Below are positions 29,340 through 39,407 of a DNA stretch of 64,000 nucleotides, piece by piece. Positions within the stretch are counted from its first letter, which is position 1, and every line of letters starts with the position of its first letter. The notes below the pieces were generated by a model. It did no database searches and was not told where the DNA came from. It saw nothing but the letters and a program-made list of their open reading frames with translations. Source of the stretch: Deltaproteobacteria bacterium (GTDB lineage: Bacteria; Myxococcota_A; UBA796; SXON01); NCBI GenBank assembly GCA_947486185.1, contig CANKTH010000005.1, positions 1 through 64,000 on the forward strand, written 5' to 3'. Made by a program: the position numbers and the translations under genes.

Positions 29340-30203
29340 ATGCCTTCGCTTCGCGACATCCGCACCCGTATCGGGTCGGTCAAGAACACCCGCCAGATCA
29401 CCAGCGCGATGAAGCTGGTGTCAGGCGCGAAGCTCAAGCGGGCTACCGACGCCGCGACCAACGCGCGGCCCTATCAGCAGACCCTCGCGGGCACGTTGAA
29501 GCGGGTGGCGGCGCGGGCCGGTGAGGTGGAGAACCCTCTGCTTCAGGCCCGGAGCCAGGTCAAGAAGGTGGCTCTGGTGGTTTATGGCTCGGATCGTGGC
29601 CTTTGTGCGGGCTTCAATGCAACGCTCGCGAGGCGCACCGAAGAGCGCGTCCGTGAGTGGCGTGAGGCCGGCGTCGAGGTGGTGGTACGGACCTACGGAA
29701 AGAAGTCGCGGGATCAGCTCAAGAGTCGTGGAATCGTCGCGGCCGAGGCGGTCGTCGACTTGCGGGCCCCGCACTACGCGGACGAGGCCACGCGGTTGGC
29801 CGGCTGGCTCTCCGCGGGTTTCCTGAGCGGTGAGTTTGACGAGGCTTGGTTGGGCTTCAATGCCTTCAAGTCGGTGCTCACCCAACTACCGACCTTTCCG
29901 CGCGTCCTGCCGCTCACCCTCGAGGCCCAGACATCGAGCGGCCCCAGCTCGGATTTCTTGTTCGAGCCGGACGGCGCGTCGATCCTCAACACGCTGCTTC
30001 CGCTCTACTTGCGCACCCTCCTGCTCCAGGCTTTCCTGGAGACCGAAGCGGGCGAGCACGCAGCGCGGATGACGGCGATGGACAGCGCCACCCGTAACGC
30101 AACCGACCTCATCGGCCGCCTCACCCTGGAGTACAACCGCTCTCGGCAGGCAGCTATCACCAAAGAGCTCATCGAGATCATTTCGGGCGCCGAAGCCCTC
30201 TGA
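29340..30203 (+). CDS. atpG: ATP synthase F1 subunit gamma
   Basis: The 287-residue central shaft has the N-terminal helix (RDIRTRIGSVKNTRQITSAM, then KLVSGAKLKRA) and the C-terminal helix (RMTAMDSATRNATDLIGRLT, then LEYNRSRQAAITKELIEI) that form the rotor coiled coil. The globular segment VYGSDRGLCAGFNA is also typical. It sits three bases after atpA and shortly before atpD. Confidence 0.97.
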   Translation: MPSLRDIRTRIGSVKNTRQITSAMKLVSGAKLKRATDAATNARPYQQTLAGTLKRVAARAGEVENPLLQARSQVKKVALVVYGSDRGLCAGFNATLARRTEERVREWREAGVEVVVRTYGKKSRDQLKSRGIVAAEAVVDLRAPHYADEATRLAGWLSAGFLSGEFDEAWLGFNAFKSVLTQLPTFPRVLPLTLEAQTSSGPSSDFLFEPDGASILNTLLPLYLRTLLLQAFLETEAGEHAARMTAMDSATRNATDLIGRLTLEYNRSRQAAITKELIEIISGAEAL

Positions 30204-31675
<1,472 letters not shown>

Positions 31676-31676
<1 letters not shown>

Positions 31677-32074
31677 TGAGCCTCAGCGTCCAGATCGTCA
31701 CTCCGAGAAGCGTGGCGTGGAGCGGGCAGGCCCTCGAGGTCCTGGCTCCTGGCGAGCTGGGCGAGATCGGGGTTTTTGCCAACCACTGCGCGCTCCTCAC
31801 CACCTTGAAGGCCGGCGTGGTGAAGGTCCGCACCGAATCCGGAACCGAACGGTTCGTGGTGGGTGCGGGCTTCGCGGAAGCGGGCGCGGAGCGCGTCGTG
31901 ATCCTGACCGAGAGCTGTGAGGAGCCGGGTCGGCTCAACGCAGGTACGGTCGAGGCCGACCTCGCCGACGCCGAAGCTCGTCTGAAGACGGCGATCGCGG
32001 GCAGCGCCGAGCACCTGTCGCTCACGCGGCGGGTTGCGCTGGCGCGTGCACGGCAGGCAGCGCTCAAGACCTGA
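31676..32074 (+). CDS. atpC: ATP synthase F1 subunit epsilon
   Basis: The 132-residue protein has the beta-sandwich pattern GELGEIGVFANHCALLTTLK and ends in a helical hairpin (EADLADAEARLKTAI and the following helix). Epsilon couples gamma to the c-ring and can inhibit ATP hydrolysis. It is the last gene of the operon. It converges with a small hypothetical gene after 21 bases. Confidence 0.95.
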
Positions 32075-32095
32075 AAACCTGGCCGCGACCTGGGA

Positions 32096-32584
32096 TCAGT
32101 CCAGGCCGACGGCGAACTCGTTCCAGGTGCCGTCGTCTTCGCTGAGGTTTCCCGCGAGCACGACCGGTAACGTAGGAACCGGGCGGAACACCATCCGCAC
32201 CAGGATGCGCGTGCCGATCGGGCCGTCGGCGAACTCAAACCAGCGCACGGAGAGAGACACCCGCCGATCACCAGGGTGGAGCTGGCTCAGGCGAAGCCGG
32301 AGGACGAGCCCTTCGACCAGGCTCAGGCGGCCGTCCGAGCTCTGCGGCAAGCGCCAGGTGGTGTCGATGCGCACCATGTCCTCACCGAGGGTGTGGATAC
32401 CGTGCACACCCTCGAGGAGCTCCCGAAGCGAACGCAGCACCGAGCGGTTGAGGAGCGTGTAGTCCACGCCGAGCTCACGCGGTGCCGGTTTGTGCGCGGA
32501 GAAACCATCGTAGAGCCGGTCGTACCAGCCCACGATGTAGTCCGGGTGATAGATCCGCAGCGTCCGCACGGTTCGAGTGTACAC
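32096..32584 (-). CDS. Conserved-looking hypothetical protein
   Basis: The 162-residue protein starts at GTG 32584 (or a second GTG five codons later). It contains several tryptophans and hydrophobic strands (YHPDYIVGWYDRLYDGFSAH; LVLRLRLSQLHPGDRRVSLS; VRWFEFADGPIGTRILVRMV) and looks like an all-beta domain. I recognise no family. There is no signal peptide. It is divergent from the HAD gene and convergent with atpC. Confidence 0.5.
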   Translation of the reverse strand: MYTRTVRTLRIYHPDYIVGWYDRLYDGFSAHKPAPRELGVDYTLLNRSVLRSLRELLEGVHGIHTLGEDMVRIDTTWRLPQSSDGRLSLVEGLVLRLRLSQLHPGDRRVSLSVRWFEFADGPIGTRILVRMVFRPVPTLPVVLAGNLSEDDGTWNEFAVGLD

Positions 32585-32608
32585 CCCCGGGCGGAATGGG
32601 GAAAGGCC

Positions 32609-33259
32609 TTGCCGCTACTGCTCCTGGACATCGATGGAACGCTGCTTCGAACCAGGGGAGCTGGTCGAACGGCTCTCGACCACGCCTTCGTTCGGGTACA
32701 CGGGTGGGAGGACGCAACCGAGGGCGTTGAGATCGCCGGGGCCACCGATGCCGGTATCCTCAACGACGTCGGTCGGCGTTTCGGCGTGGTGGACCACGAC
32801 GCGGTGCGGGAGGCTTACCTGCAGGAGCTGGCGCGGTTGCTTCGGGAGCCTGGGCGTGCGGCGCCGATTGAGGGGGTACATGCTGCGCTTCCCCAGCTCG
32901 GGGCCGTGGCCGAGCTCGCGCTCCTCACGGGGAACTGGCGGGTCGGGGCGGCGCTGAAGCTCGCGGCCGCCGGTCTGCCTGATTTTGGCCTTCGCGGGGC
33001 ATTTGGGGACGACTCTGCCGATCGTGGCGCGCTCGTGCCGGTCGCGCGTGAGCGTTGTGGAGGTTGGCCGGTGGAGGAGGTGGTGATCCTCGGAGACACG
33101 CCGGGAGACATCGCGTGCGCCCGGGCTGGGGGGGCGCGCGTAATCGTGGTGGAAACTGGCTTCGCGAGCGCGTCCGCGCTGCGCTCGGCCGGTCCCGACC
33201 TTCAGGTCGCCGATCTCGAGTCCGGCCTCGACGCCGTGCTCGCCCTTCTCACGCGCTGA
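32609..33259 (+). CDS. HAD superfamily hydrolase, phosphoglycolate-phosphatase-like
   Basis: The 216-residue protein probably starts at TTG 32609 (LPLLLLDIDGTLL), with AAAGG close ahead; the frame is open further upstream without a better start. HAD motifs are motif I DIDGTLL (nucleophile and acid Asp), motif II LLTGN, motif III lysine in ALKLA, and motif IV GDTPGDIACAR. The helical cap between motifs I and II fits subclass C1, as in Gph and beta-phosphoglucomutase. It dephosphorylates a small metabolite; the substrate is not predictable. Confidence 0.82.
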   Translation: MPLLLLDIDGTLLRTRGAGRTALDHAFVRVHGWEDATEGVEIAGATDAGILNDVGRRFGVVDHDAVREAYLQELARLLREPGRAAPIEGVHAALPQLGAVAELALLTGNWRVGAALKLAAAGLPDFGLRGAFGDDSADRGALVPVARERCGGWPVEEVVILGDTPGDIACARAGGARVIVVETGFASASALRSAGPDLQVADLESGLDAVLALLTR

Positions 33260-33283
33260 ACATCAGGGCTGCGGCCCGCAGAC

Positions 33284-34933
33284 TCAGGGCCGAACGAGGT
33301 AGAGGCCCACGTTGGAGGCCCAGGACTGGTCGGCGGTCACGCCGCCGGCGATGAGGAGGCCGTAATCTGGGTCGGCCGCCACCGAGAGCCGCGCCGCGCC
33401 CTCCTCGAGCCCCGTCGTGGATTCGTCGCTGCAGCCGTTGACCACGGTGAAGGAGTTCTCGTTCGGATCGAAGATCTCCGCGCACCGAACGGGCTCACCT
33501 TCGGGCATCAACGAGTTGTTCCAGGTGCTGCTCCCGCCGACGATCAGGACCCGGCCGTCGGGCAACAGGTGCATCTGGTGGCCGGCCCGCGGGTAGTTCA
33601 TCGCCTCGGGCAGGGCAGTGGACCACCGCTCCGACGCGCTCGCGCTCGGGTTGTAGGTCCACGCGTTGGGCAGCGCATCTACCTCGCCGTGATAATCGTC
33701 GATGTAGCGGCCGATCACCATCGGATCGTCCTGGTTGGCGCCGCCAGTGAGCAGTAGCCGCCCGTCGGCGAGGGTGACCATCGCGTGGCCCGCGAGCGAC
33801 AGCGCCATGTCGTCGTCTGGCAAGTAGTCGTTTCCCGAGGTCTCCACCCGAATACACCGCGCTGTGCTGCGCCAGACGTCGTCGTCCTCGCTGCCGTCGG
33901 CGTCGGCGTCGATCCGGACGAACTCGATGCCCCCGCAGATGAGCGTGCCATCCTGCCCACCGAAGTTGGCCGCCCCGACGCCCAAGGAGCCGGCGCCGAG
34001 CTCGTCAGGGATCTGGACCTTTTCGGTCGCGTCTTGTTCGGGGTCGAAGTATTCGAGGTACATGGGTGTGAATGCGGTGGCCGGCGACATGTGCTCGTCG
34101 TCCTCGTACTCGGTCGCGACCCCGCCCCAGAACAGCACCCTGCCAAGCGCGTTCTTGATCGCGATGTGACCGCTCCTCGGGTACGCGAGGCGCTCGTCGG
34201 CGCTCCACTGGGCCGTGTCGGGATCCCAGATTTCTAGGTCTCGTGAGGCAGACGAGCCCGCGGCGATCGGGTAGGTGCGCCCGCCACCGGTCAGCAGCAC
34301 CCGCCCGTCGTCCAGCGCGGTGAGCGTCGCTCCCAGGCGACCGCGGGTGACTTCCTCGCCGACGCCAAGCTCCGCGTAGAGCGGGAGTGGTGCATCGATC
34401 ACACCAAAGGCCAGGTTCTCGGCTGGTGACAGCAGATCGAGGATCGCCGTGACCTCGGAGAGTTCGGCGCTCAGGCCGGAGTCCTTCGTCATGCCGGCTG
34501 TTGCCAGGAAACGTCCGTTGCCCAAGGCGACAACCTCGGGCCCGAAGAGGTCGATGTCCAATCGGTCGAGCCAGGCGATCTCTCCGACGGCCCCCATGAA
34601 AACCGACGCGGTCTGCTCCCCCTCGTCTAGGGTGAGCGGCGCGGTGCGGCCCCAGGCGTGGAGGCCCTCCCCCTCGTAGCCTTCCAGTCGCAGCACGACG
34701 TTTTCCATAGGTTCGAAACCGCTCTCGTTCAGAACCCCGCCGGAGGCGGGTGTACCGAAATCCCGCGGCTCGTCGATCGAGCCGTCGGAGTGCTGGACGA
34801 CGAGGTCAAGCTGAGAGACCTCGTCAAAAAGCCGAGGTTGGTTTGTCGCCAGCACAGGGTCGAGATGAAGCTTGAATTCCGAGCCGGCAGCTTCTTCACC
34901 AGAGCAGGCGGCGAGCACCCAGAGGGACCACAT
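33284..34933 (-). CDS. Kelch/galactose-oxidase-like repeat lipoprotein
   Basis: The 549-residue protein starts MWSLWVLAACSGEEA with a lipobox (LAAC). From about residue 135 to the end there are repeated blades of the type DGRVLLTGGGRTYPIAAG, GRVLFWGGVATEYEDDE, DGRLLLTGGANQDDP and DGRVLIVGGSSTWNN. In each, a glycine pair ends a strand and a tyrosine or tryptophan lies further on, typical of kelch beta-propellers. The N-terminal 120 residues look like a beta-sandwich with an acidic surface. It is probably outer-membrane-anchored and facing the periplasm or outside. No catalytic residues are evident. Confidence 0.8.
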   Translation of the reverse strand: MWSLWVLAACSGEEAAGSEFKLHLDPVLATNQPRLFDEVSQLDLVVQHSDGSIDEPRDFGTPASGGVLNESGFEPMENVVLRLEGYEGEGLHAWGRTAPLTLDEGEQTASVFMGAVGEIAWLDRLDIDLFGPEVVALGNGRFLATAGMTKDSGLSAELSEVTAILDLLSPAENLAFGVIDAPLPLYAELGVGEEVTRGRLGATLTALDDGRVLLTGGGRTYPIAAGSSASRDLEIWDPDTAQWSADERLAYPRSGHIAIKNALGRVLFWGGVATEYEDDEHMSPATAFTPMYLEYFDPEQDATEKVQIPDELGAGSLGVGAANFGGQDGTLICGGIEFVRIDADADGSEDDDVWRSTARCIRVETSGNDYLPDDDMALSLAGHAMVTLADGRLLLTGGANQDDPMVIGRYIDDYHGEVDALPNAWTYNPSASASERWSTALPEAMNYPRAGHQMHLLPDGRVLIVGGSSTWNNSLMPEGEPVRCAEIFDPNENSFTVVNGCSDESTTGLEEGAARLSVAADPDYGLLIAGGVTADQSWASNVGLYLVRP

Positions 34934-35069
34934 CGCGGGAGTCTACCACGTCGCCTTCACACCGTGGCGCGTGACCCCCACGGAGTAGGGGCGGGACTGC
35001 GGAACCGGGCCACTACGGGTTGCTCCCCGGGCCCGCGCTCGATCCAGGCGTGCGAGATAGCTTCGGCTG

Positions 35070-35753
35070 ATGCTGCGCTCCGCCCTGCTCGAAGCCCCCC
35101 ACGGATTCAGCATGATCGCCGATGGTGATCTTCGGCCGGGCGCGGCGGGCGCGGTCTCCGCCGGGCAACGGCTGGTCGACGGGCTCGGTGGTGCGGGCCC
35201 GCTCTGTTTGGTCCATCAGGTTCACGGTCCCAGGGTGGTGCACGGCGATGTCGCACAAACGGCGGCGCTCACCGGGACCGTGGAGGCCGCCGACGCGTTG
35301 TGGTCTGACCGCGCCGGGCAGGTGCTCAGCATCCGGGTCGCCGATTGTGTGCCGATCCTCCTCGAGGGAGACCGTGAGGGGGCGGGGCGCGTGGTGGCGG
35401 CGGTGCACGCCGGGTGGCGCGGGACGGCGTTGGACATCGTCCGGGAGACGGTCGGGGTGATTCGTCAGGTTTATCCAAGTGGAGTGCGGCGGGCGGCCGT
35501 TGGCCCGGCGATCTGCGGACGCTGTTACGAGGTGGGGGCCGAGGTGCTCACGGGGGTCAGCCGAGTCGCGCCGGGTCGCGCCTGGCGTAGCGGCAACCAG
35601 GTGGATCTCGCGCTCGCCAACACGCTGATCCTGGAGTCCCTGGGGATCGAGGTAGACTGGCTTCGGCGCTGCACCCGCTGCGATCCGGGCTTCTGGTCCT
35701 ACCGGCGTGACGGCGAGGCGGGCGGACGCCAGGCGGCGCTCATCCGCGCGTGA
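35070..35753 (+). CDS. pgeF: PgeF/YfiH family copper-oxidase-fold purine nucleoside phosphorylase
   Basis: The 227-residue protein carries the family motifs: LVHQVHGPRVV, IRVADCVPILL, VHAGWRGTALDIV, GPAICGRCYEVG and RCTRCDPGFWSYRRDG. The paired histidines and cysteines (HAGWRG, ADC) form the metal site. Members were first annotated as multicopper laccases. They have been shown to act as purine nucleoside phosphorylase or adenosine deaminase, and in E. coli to edit peptidoglycan precursors. Length is slightly below the 243 of E. coli YfiH. Confidence 0.9.
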   Translation: MLRSALLEAPHGFSMIADGDLRPGAAGAVSAGQRLVDGLGGAGPLCLVHQVHGPRVVHGDVAQTAALTGTVEAADALWSDRAGQVLSIRVADCVPILLEGDREGAGRVVAAVHAGWRGTALDIVRETVGVIRQVYPSGVRRAAVGPAICGRCYEVGAEVLTGVSRVAPGRAWRSGNQVDLALANTLILESLGIEVDWLRRCTRCDPGFWSYRRDGEAGGRQAALIRA

Positions 35754-35774
35754 GGGGTCGCCGGGCGGGCATCG

Positions 35775-36104
35775 TCACGCGCGGAAGGAGACCGGCCGGC
35801 CGAGCTTTCGGCTGAAGATCGAGGCCAGCACCGACTCGAGGGCCTCGTTCGTGTCACGTTCGCGCCAGCCCTCCGCGCGGAGCGAGAAGTGCCAGGCCCG
35901 CGAGAAGGCCGAGAGCCAGAGCTCGCGCAGCGGCACCTGCTGCGACAGCACGAAGGTGCCGCCCGACTCGAACTCGACCACGAACACCCCCTCGGTGAGC
36001 CGCGCGTCGATGTCGTCGGTGTCGAGCTGATCGACCTGCAACATGAGTTTTTTGAGTGCGCCGTCAACGGTGTGGCGGAACTGGAGCTCTTCGGGGTTCT
36101 GCAT
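35775..36104 (-). CDS. cyaY: Frataxin-like iron donor protein CyaY
   Basis: The 109-residue protein fits the bacterial frataxin pattern. A first helix (FRHTVDGALKKLMLQVDQLD) is followed by the acidic DTDDIDARLTEGVFVVEF, then GGTFVLSQQVPLRELWLSAF with the conserved Gln-x-Pro-x-x-x-x-W, and AWHFSLR. CyaY binds iron and modulates iron-sulfur cluster assembly with IscS. The ATG at 36104 is chosen because longer versions run into ffh, whose start is only 36 bases away on the other strand. No isc genes are adjacent. Confidence 0.85.
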   Translation of the reverse strand: MQNPEELQFRHTVDGALKKLMLQVDQLDTDDIDARLTEGVFVVEFESGGTFVLSQQVPLRELWLSAFSRAWHFSLRAEGWRERDTNEALESVLASIFSRKLGRPVSFRA

Positions 36105-36140
36105 TTCGCCGCGGTAACCGTAATCGGTTAGCCGCGCGCC

Positions 36141-37649
36141 ATGCTCGACGCCCTCTCCCGCGGCTTTCGTAACGCGCGTCTCAAACTCCAAGGCAAGGCC
36201 GAGATTTCCGAGGAGAGCCTCGCGGAGGCGCTCCGGGATGTCCGGGTCTCTCTGATCGAGGCCGATGTGGAAATCGGTGTCGTCCGCCAGTTCCTGGACG
36301 CGGTGAAAACGAAGGTGCTCGGCAAGGTGGTGGTGCTGGACCTCCCCAAAGGCGTGCAGGTCAGCCCGGCCGAATACTTCATCAAGGCCTGCTACGACGA
36401 GCTCGAAGCGGTGATGGGCCCGCCTGACGCCAGCCTCGATCTCGACGCCAAGCCCTCGTTGATCATGATGGTGGGCCTCCAGGGGTCGGGCAAGACCACG
36501 ACCGCCGGAAAACTGGCGCGGCACCTGCAGAAGCTTGGTAAGAAGCCCATGCTGGTGGCCGCGGACATCTACCGACCCGCGGCGGTGGAGCAGCTGATGA
36601 CCATCGGCCGCAAGCTCAACGTGCCGGTGTTCTCGATCAAGGGCATGTCGCCGGTGCAGCTCTGTACGCTCGCGGTGCAGCAGGCCAGAAATGTAGGCCG
36701 AGATGTTGTGATCTTCGACACCGCCGGCCGGCTGGCGATCGACGAGACCTTGATGGGCGAGCTCGACCAGATCAAGGCCAAGACCTCGCCCCAGAACATC
36801 CTGTTCGTGTGCGACGCCATGATCGGCCAGGACGCCGTGCGCACGGCGGCCGAGTTTGATCGACGTCTCGCGTTTACAGGCTTTGTGCTTACGAAGTTCG
36901 ATGGTGACGCGCGTGGCGGCGCCGCGCTGTCGATCAAGGCGGTCACCGGAAAGCCCATCAAGTTCTTGGGGATGGGCGAGGCGCTCGACCGGCTGGAGGA
37001 GTTCCGGCCGCAGGGGCTCGCTACGCGCATCCTGGGTTTTGGCGACGTGGTCGGCCTGATGAAGGACTTCGAGAGCGTCGTCGACCAGAAGACCGCCGAG
37101 GCCGACGCCAACCGGATGATGCGCGGCGAGTTCACGCTCGACGACTTCTTCAAGCAGCTCCAGATGCTCAAGAAGATGGGCAGCCTCCGGGACGTGATGG
37201 GCAAGCTCCCGTTCATGGACGAGCTGATGCAGCAGATCCCCGCCGAGGCGATGGACGACTACGAGGTCGTCAAGGTCGAGGCGATGATCCAGTCGATGAC
37301 CCGGCAGGAGCGGATGCGGCCCGAGGTGCTCAACGAGTCTCGGTACGCCCGTATCTCCCGTGGCTCGGGGCGCCCGGTCAACGAGGTGCGCGAGCTCCAC
37401 GCCCGCTTCAAGATGACCAAGGGCATGATGCGCGACCTGGGTGCCGCATCCGGCGCGTTCGGGCCGCGCGAGGCCAAGCGGGTGCAGAAGCAGCTCGCCG
37501 AGCTCGCTCGCTCCGGCGGAATGCCCGGCCAGCCGCGCCCGGAGGAGCCGCTCGCGTTACCCGCCCCCAGCATCTCCGCCGAGGAGCGCGAGGCGCGCCG
37601 TCGTCGCGCGAAAGAGGGGCGTAACGCACGGAAGAAGCAGCGCCGGTGA
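36141..37649 (+). CDS. ffh: Signal recognition particle protein Ffh (SRP54)
   Basis: The 502-residue GTPase targets nascent membrane proteins to the translocon together with 4.5S RNA and FtsY. The N domain starts MLDALSRGFRNARLKLQGKA. The G domain has GLQGSGKTTTAGKLA, DTAGR and TKFDGDARGGAALS. The M domain ends in a methionine-rich helix set (RISRGSGRPVNEVRELHARF and KMTKGMMRDLG) that binds the signal peptide and RNA. The last 70 residues are Arg/Pro-rich. The usual downstream rpsP is 20 kb away here. Confidence 0.97.
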   Translation: MLDALSRGFRNARLKLQGKAEISEESLAEALRDVRVSLIEADVEIGVVRQFLDAVKTKVLGKVVVLDLPKGVQVSPAEYFIKACYDELEAVMGPPDASLDLDAKPSLIMMVGLQGSGKTTTAGKLARHLQKLGKKPMLVAADIYRPAAVEQLMTIGRKLNVPVFSIKGMSPVQLCTLAVQQARNVGRDVVIFDTAGRLAIDETLMGELDQIKAKTSPQNILFVCDAMIGQDAVRTAAEFDRRLAFTGFVLTKFDGDARGGAALSIKAVTGKPIKFLGMGEALDRLEEFRPQGLATRILGFGDVVGLMKDFESVVDQKTAEADANRMMRGEFTLDDFFKQLQMLKKMGSLRDVMGKLPFMDELMQQIPAEAMDDYEVVKVEAMIQSMTRQERMRPEVLNESRYARISRGSGRPVNEVRELHARFKMTKGMMRDLGAASGAFGPREAKRVQKQLAELARSGGMPGQPRPEEPLALPAPSISAEEREARRRRAKEGRNARKKQRR

Positions 37650-37657
37650 CCGCGCGT

Positions 37658-37674
37658 CGCCCCTGAACGGGGCG
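37658..37674 (+). terminator. Possible hairpin downstream of ffh
   Basis: CGCCCC and CGGGGCG-type arms (37658-37663 with 37669-37674) form a six-pair stem with a five-base loop ten bases after the ffh stop. There is no T-run, so this is a weak call. Confidence 0.3.
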
Positions 37675-37733
37675 GGGCCGCGCCTATGTTGTCGCGCGTA
37701 CGCGGCCGGACCTCGGCGGGCGACCGCTTCGAA

Positions 37734-39326
37734 TCAGCGCTCGCTCGGGGCGTCCTTCGTCACGATCACCAGGTCGACCCTGCGGTTCTTGGCCTTTCCA
37801 TCTTCGGTCTCGTTGCTCTCGACCGGTCGGGTCTCGCCATAGCCGCGCGCGACGAGACGAGCCGGACTGACGCCCTCTTTGTCGATCAGCCACTGCCGGA
37901 CCGCGTCGGCGCGTCGTGATGAAAGGTCAAGGTTATATGCCTCGCTTCCGTCGCCGTCGGTGTGCCCGCCGATCTCGATCAGCGTGATCTGGCTGTTCTT
38001 CTGGATGATCGCGCCGATCTCAGCCATCAGCGCGCCCGACTCCGGGAGGATCGTGGCGGCGTTGTAGGCGAAAAAGATGGGTTCGTTGAACTTGATGCGG
38101 TCGGCGGTGACTACGACGCGCCGCAAGCAGCCGTCTGAGGTGCCGGGATCTTCCAGCGGGTCCTTGGGCTCATCGGGGCAGGCGTCGCGGCGGTCGGCTA
38201 CGCCGTCTGCGTCCCGATCCGGGCAGCCTCGCGTGCTCCGCGGGCCGCGCGCCTCCGGGCACCAGTCATCCGCGTCGGCGAGACCGTCTTCATCGCGGTC
38301 GGGGCAGCCCTGAAGGTGGGCGGGCCCCGCGGCGATGGGGCACTGGTCGTTGGGATCGACGACGCCGTCCCGGTCATTGTCCGGGTCGGGGCAGCCGTCC
38401 ACATCCTGGAACCCGTCGAGGTCCTCCGGTTGGTTCCGACATGAGTCCACGGGGTCGGCGACACCGTCCTGGTCGTTGTCGTCGTCGGGGCAGCCGTCGG
38501 CGTCGAGCGCGCCGTCGCGGTCCTCGGCCTCCTCGGGGCATGCGTCGATCTCGTCGTCGTTTCCGTCGCCATCCCGATCTTCACCGAGCTCTACGCCGGG
38601 GTACCGGTAAGCCAGCATCAGCAAGGCCCGAAAGTTGGCCGCGCCGGGCCCGGTCAGCAGCGCTCCGCCCGCGCCGAGCATGCCGGTGAAGCCGTTGGTC
38701 GTCCCCAAGACCCCGTAGCCGTGAAGTTCGAGCGGCTGGAGGGCGCCGTCTCGGAGCTCGCCGTCCAGCTCCAGGCCCACCCGCGCCAAACGGTGGATGC
38801 TCAACCCGGCGCCGATCCCCCCGATACCGGTCACGCGACCGAGCGGAAAAAGTTCAGCCCCTACCTGGGTATCCAGAAATGCGCGCTGGCCACGATAGCC
38901 CAACAGGAGGGCTCCACGGCCGTCTACGCCCCCCGTCGTGAAGGTCTCTGGCGCGCCTGCGGGCAGCCCAGCGCCGAGGTCGAGGCCGACCCTCCACGGT
39001 ACTGCGTCCTGTCGGATGAAGGGGACGGTCGCCCCAACGCGAACGTCCCCAAGGTCAGAGGCGCCGTTCTCGGACCACGGGGCCAGCTCCAGGTCCGCGT
39101 CGAGTCGGAAGAGCCCCAGCACCGAGTAGCCCGCGAGGGCGTGCAGCCCTACGGTCTGGCCCGAGTCGAAGCGGTTGTAGGAGCCCAGGGCTGCGAGGTA
39201 GGTTGCAGTGGAGTCTCCGACATCCGCCGCTTCAACCTGTGGCCCTCCCGCGACGTCGAGCAGCGCGCCCGCGGTCCAGAGGCCGTCGTCAGCGCGGAGC
39301 ACGGAGAGTAAGGACAGGAGCACCAT
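37734..39326 (-). CDS. OmpA-family protein with thrombospondin type-3 repeats
   Basis: The 530-residue protein has three parts. Residues 1-245 form an N-terminal domain with short signal-like start and amphipathic strands, like an outer-membrane barrel. Residues 250-385 hold calcium-binding TSP3 repeats (DRDGDGNDDEIDACPEE; DNDQDGVADPVDSC; DNDRDGVVDPNDQCP). Residues 395-525 form an OmpA C-terminal peptidoglycan-binding domain with ITLIEIGGHTDGDGSEAYNL and LSSRRADAVRQWLID, where the TD-x(10)-LS-x(2)-RA pattern is intact. It anchors the outer membrane to the cell wall. Such barrel-TSP3-OmpA proteins are frequent in Myxococcota and related groups. Confidence 0.9.
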   Translation of the reverse strand: MVLLSLLSVLRADDGLWTAGALLDVAGGPQVEAADVGDSTATYLAALGSYNRFDSGQTVGLHALAGYSVLGLFRLDADLELAPWSENGASDLGDVRVGATVPFIRQDAVPWRVGLDLGAGLPAGAPETFTTGGVDGRGALLLGYRGQRAFLDTQVGAELFPLGRVTGIGGIGAGLSIHRLARVGLELDGELRDGALQPLELHGYGVLGTTNGFTGMLGAGGALLTGPGAANFRALLMLAYRYPGVELGEDRDGDGNDDEIDACPEEAEDRDGALDADGCPDDDNDQDGVADPVDSCRNQPEDLDGFQDVDGCPDPDNDRDGVVDPNDQCPIAAGPAHLQGCPDRDEDGLADADDWCPEARGPRSTRGCPDRDADGVADRRDACPDEPKDPLEDPGTSDGCLRRVVVTADRIKFNEPIFFAYNAATILPESGALMAEIGAIIQKNSQITLIEIGGHTDGDGSEAYNLDLSSRRADAVRQWLIDKEGVSPARLVARGYGETRPVESNETEDGKAKNRRVDLVIVTKDAPSER

Positions 39327-39407
39327 GCTGAAACCTCGCCCGGCCGCCGGCTGCGCGCCACCCGAAATGCCGGCGGTGCGGCCACCTTGAGGCCCAACGC
39401 GTCGCCC

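Noticed and set aside
32089-32105. CCTGG/CCAGG inverted repeat between atpC and the convergent gene
   Set aside because: Only five base pairs with no T-run, and it overlaps the coding end of the minus-strand gene; too weak to call a terminator.
34934-35069. Gap checked for a tRNA or 4.5S RNA gene
   Set aside because: No cloverleaf, no TTCGA-type T-loop with matching arms and no GGAA tetraloop structure was found.
35775-37400. Extension of the cyaY frame to 541 codons across ffh
   Set aside because: The part beyond 36104 is antisense to the clear ffh gene; only the last 109 codons are frataxin-like.
38198-38610. Short-period DNA repetition that could suggest a repeat array
   Set aside because: It encodes TSP3 calcium-binding repeats in the OmpA-family protein; units are degenerate and no CRISPR-like spacers are present.
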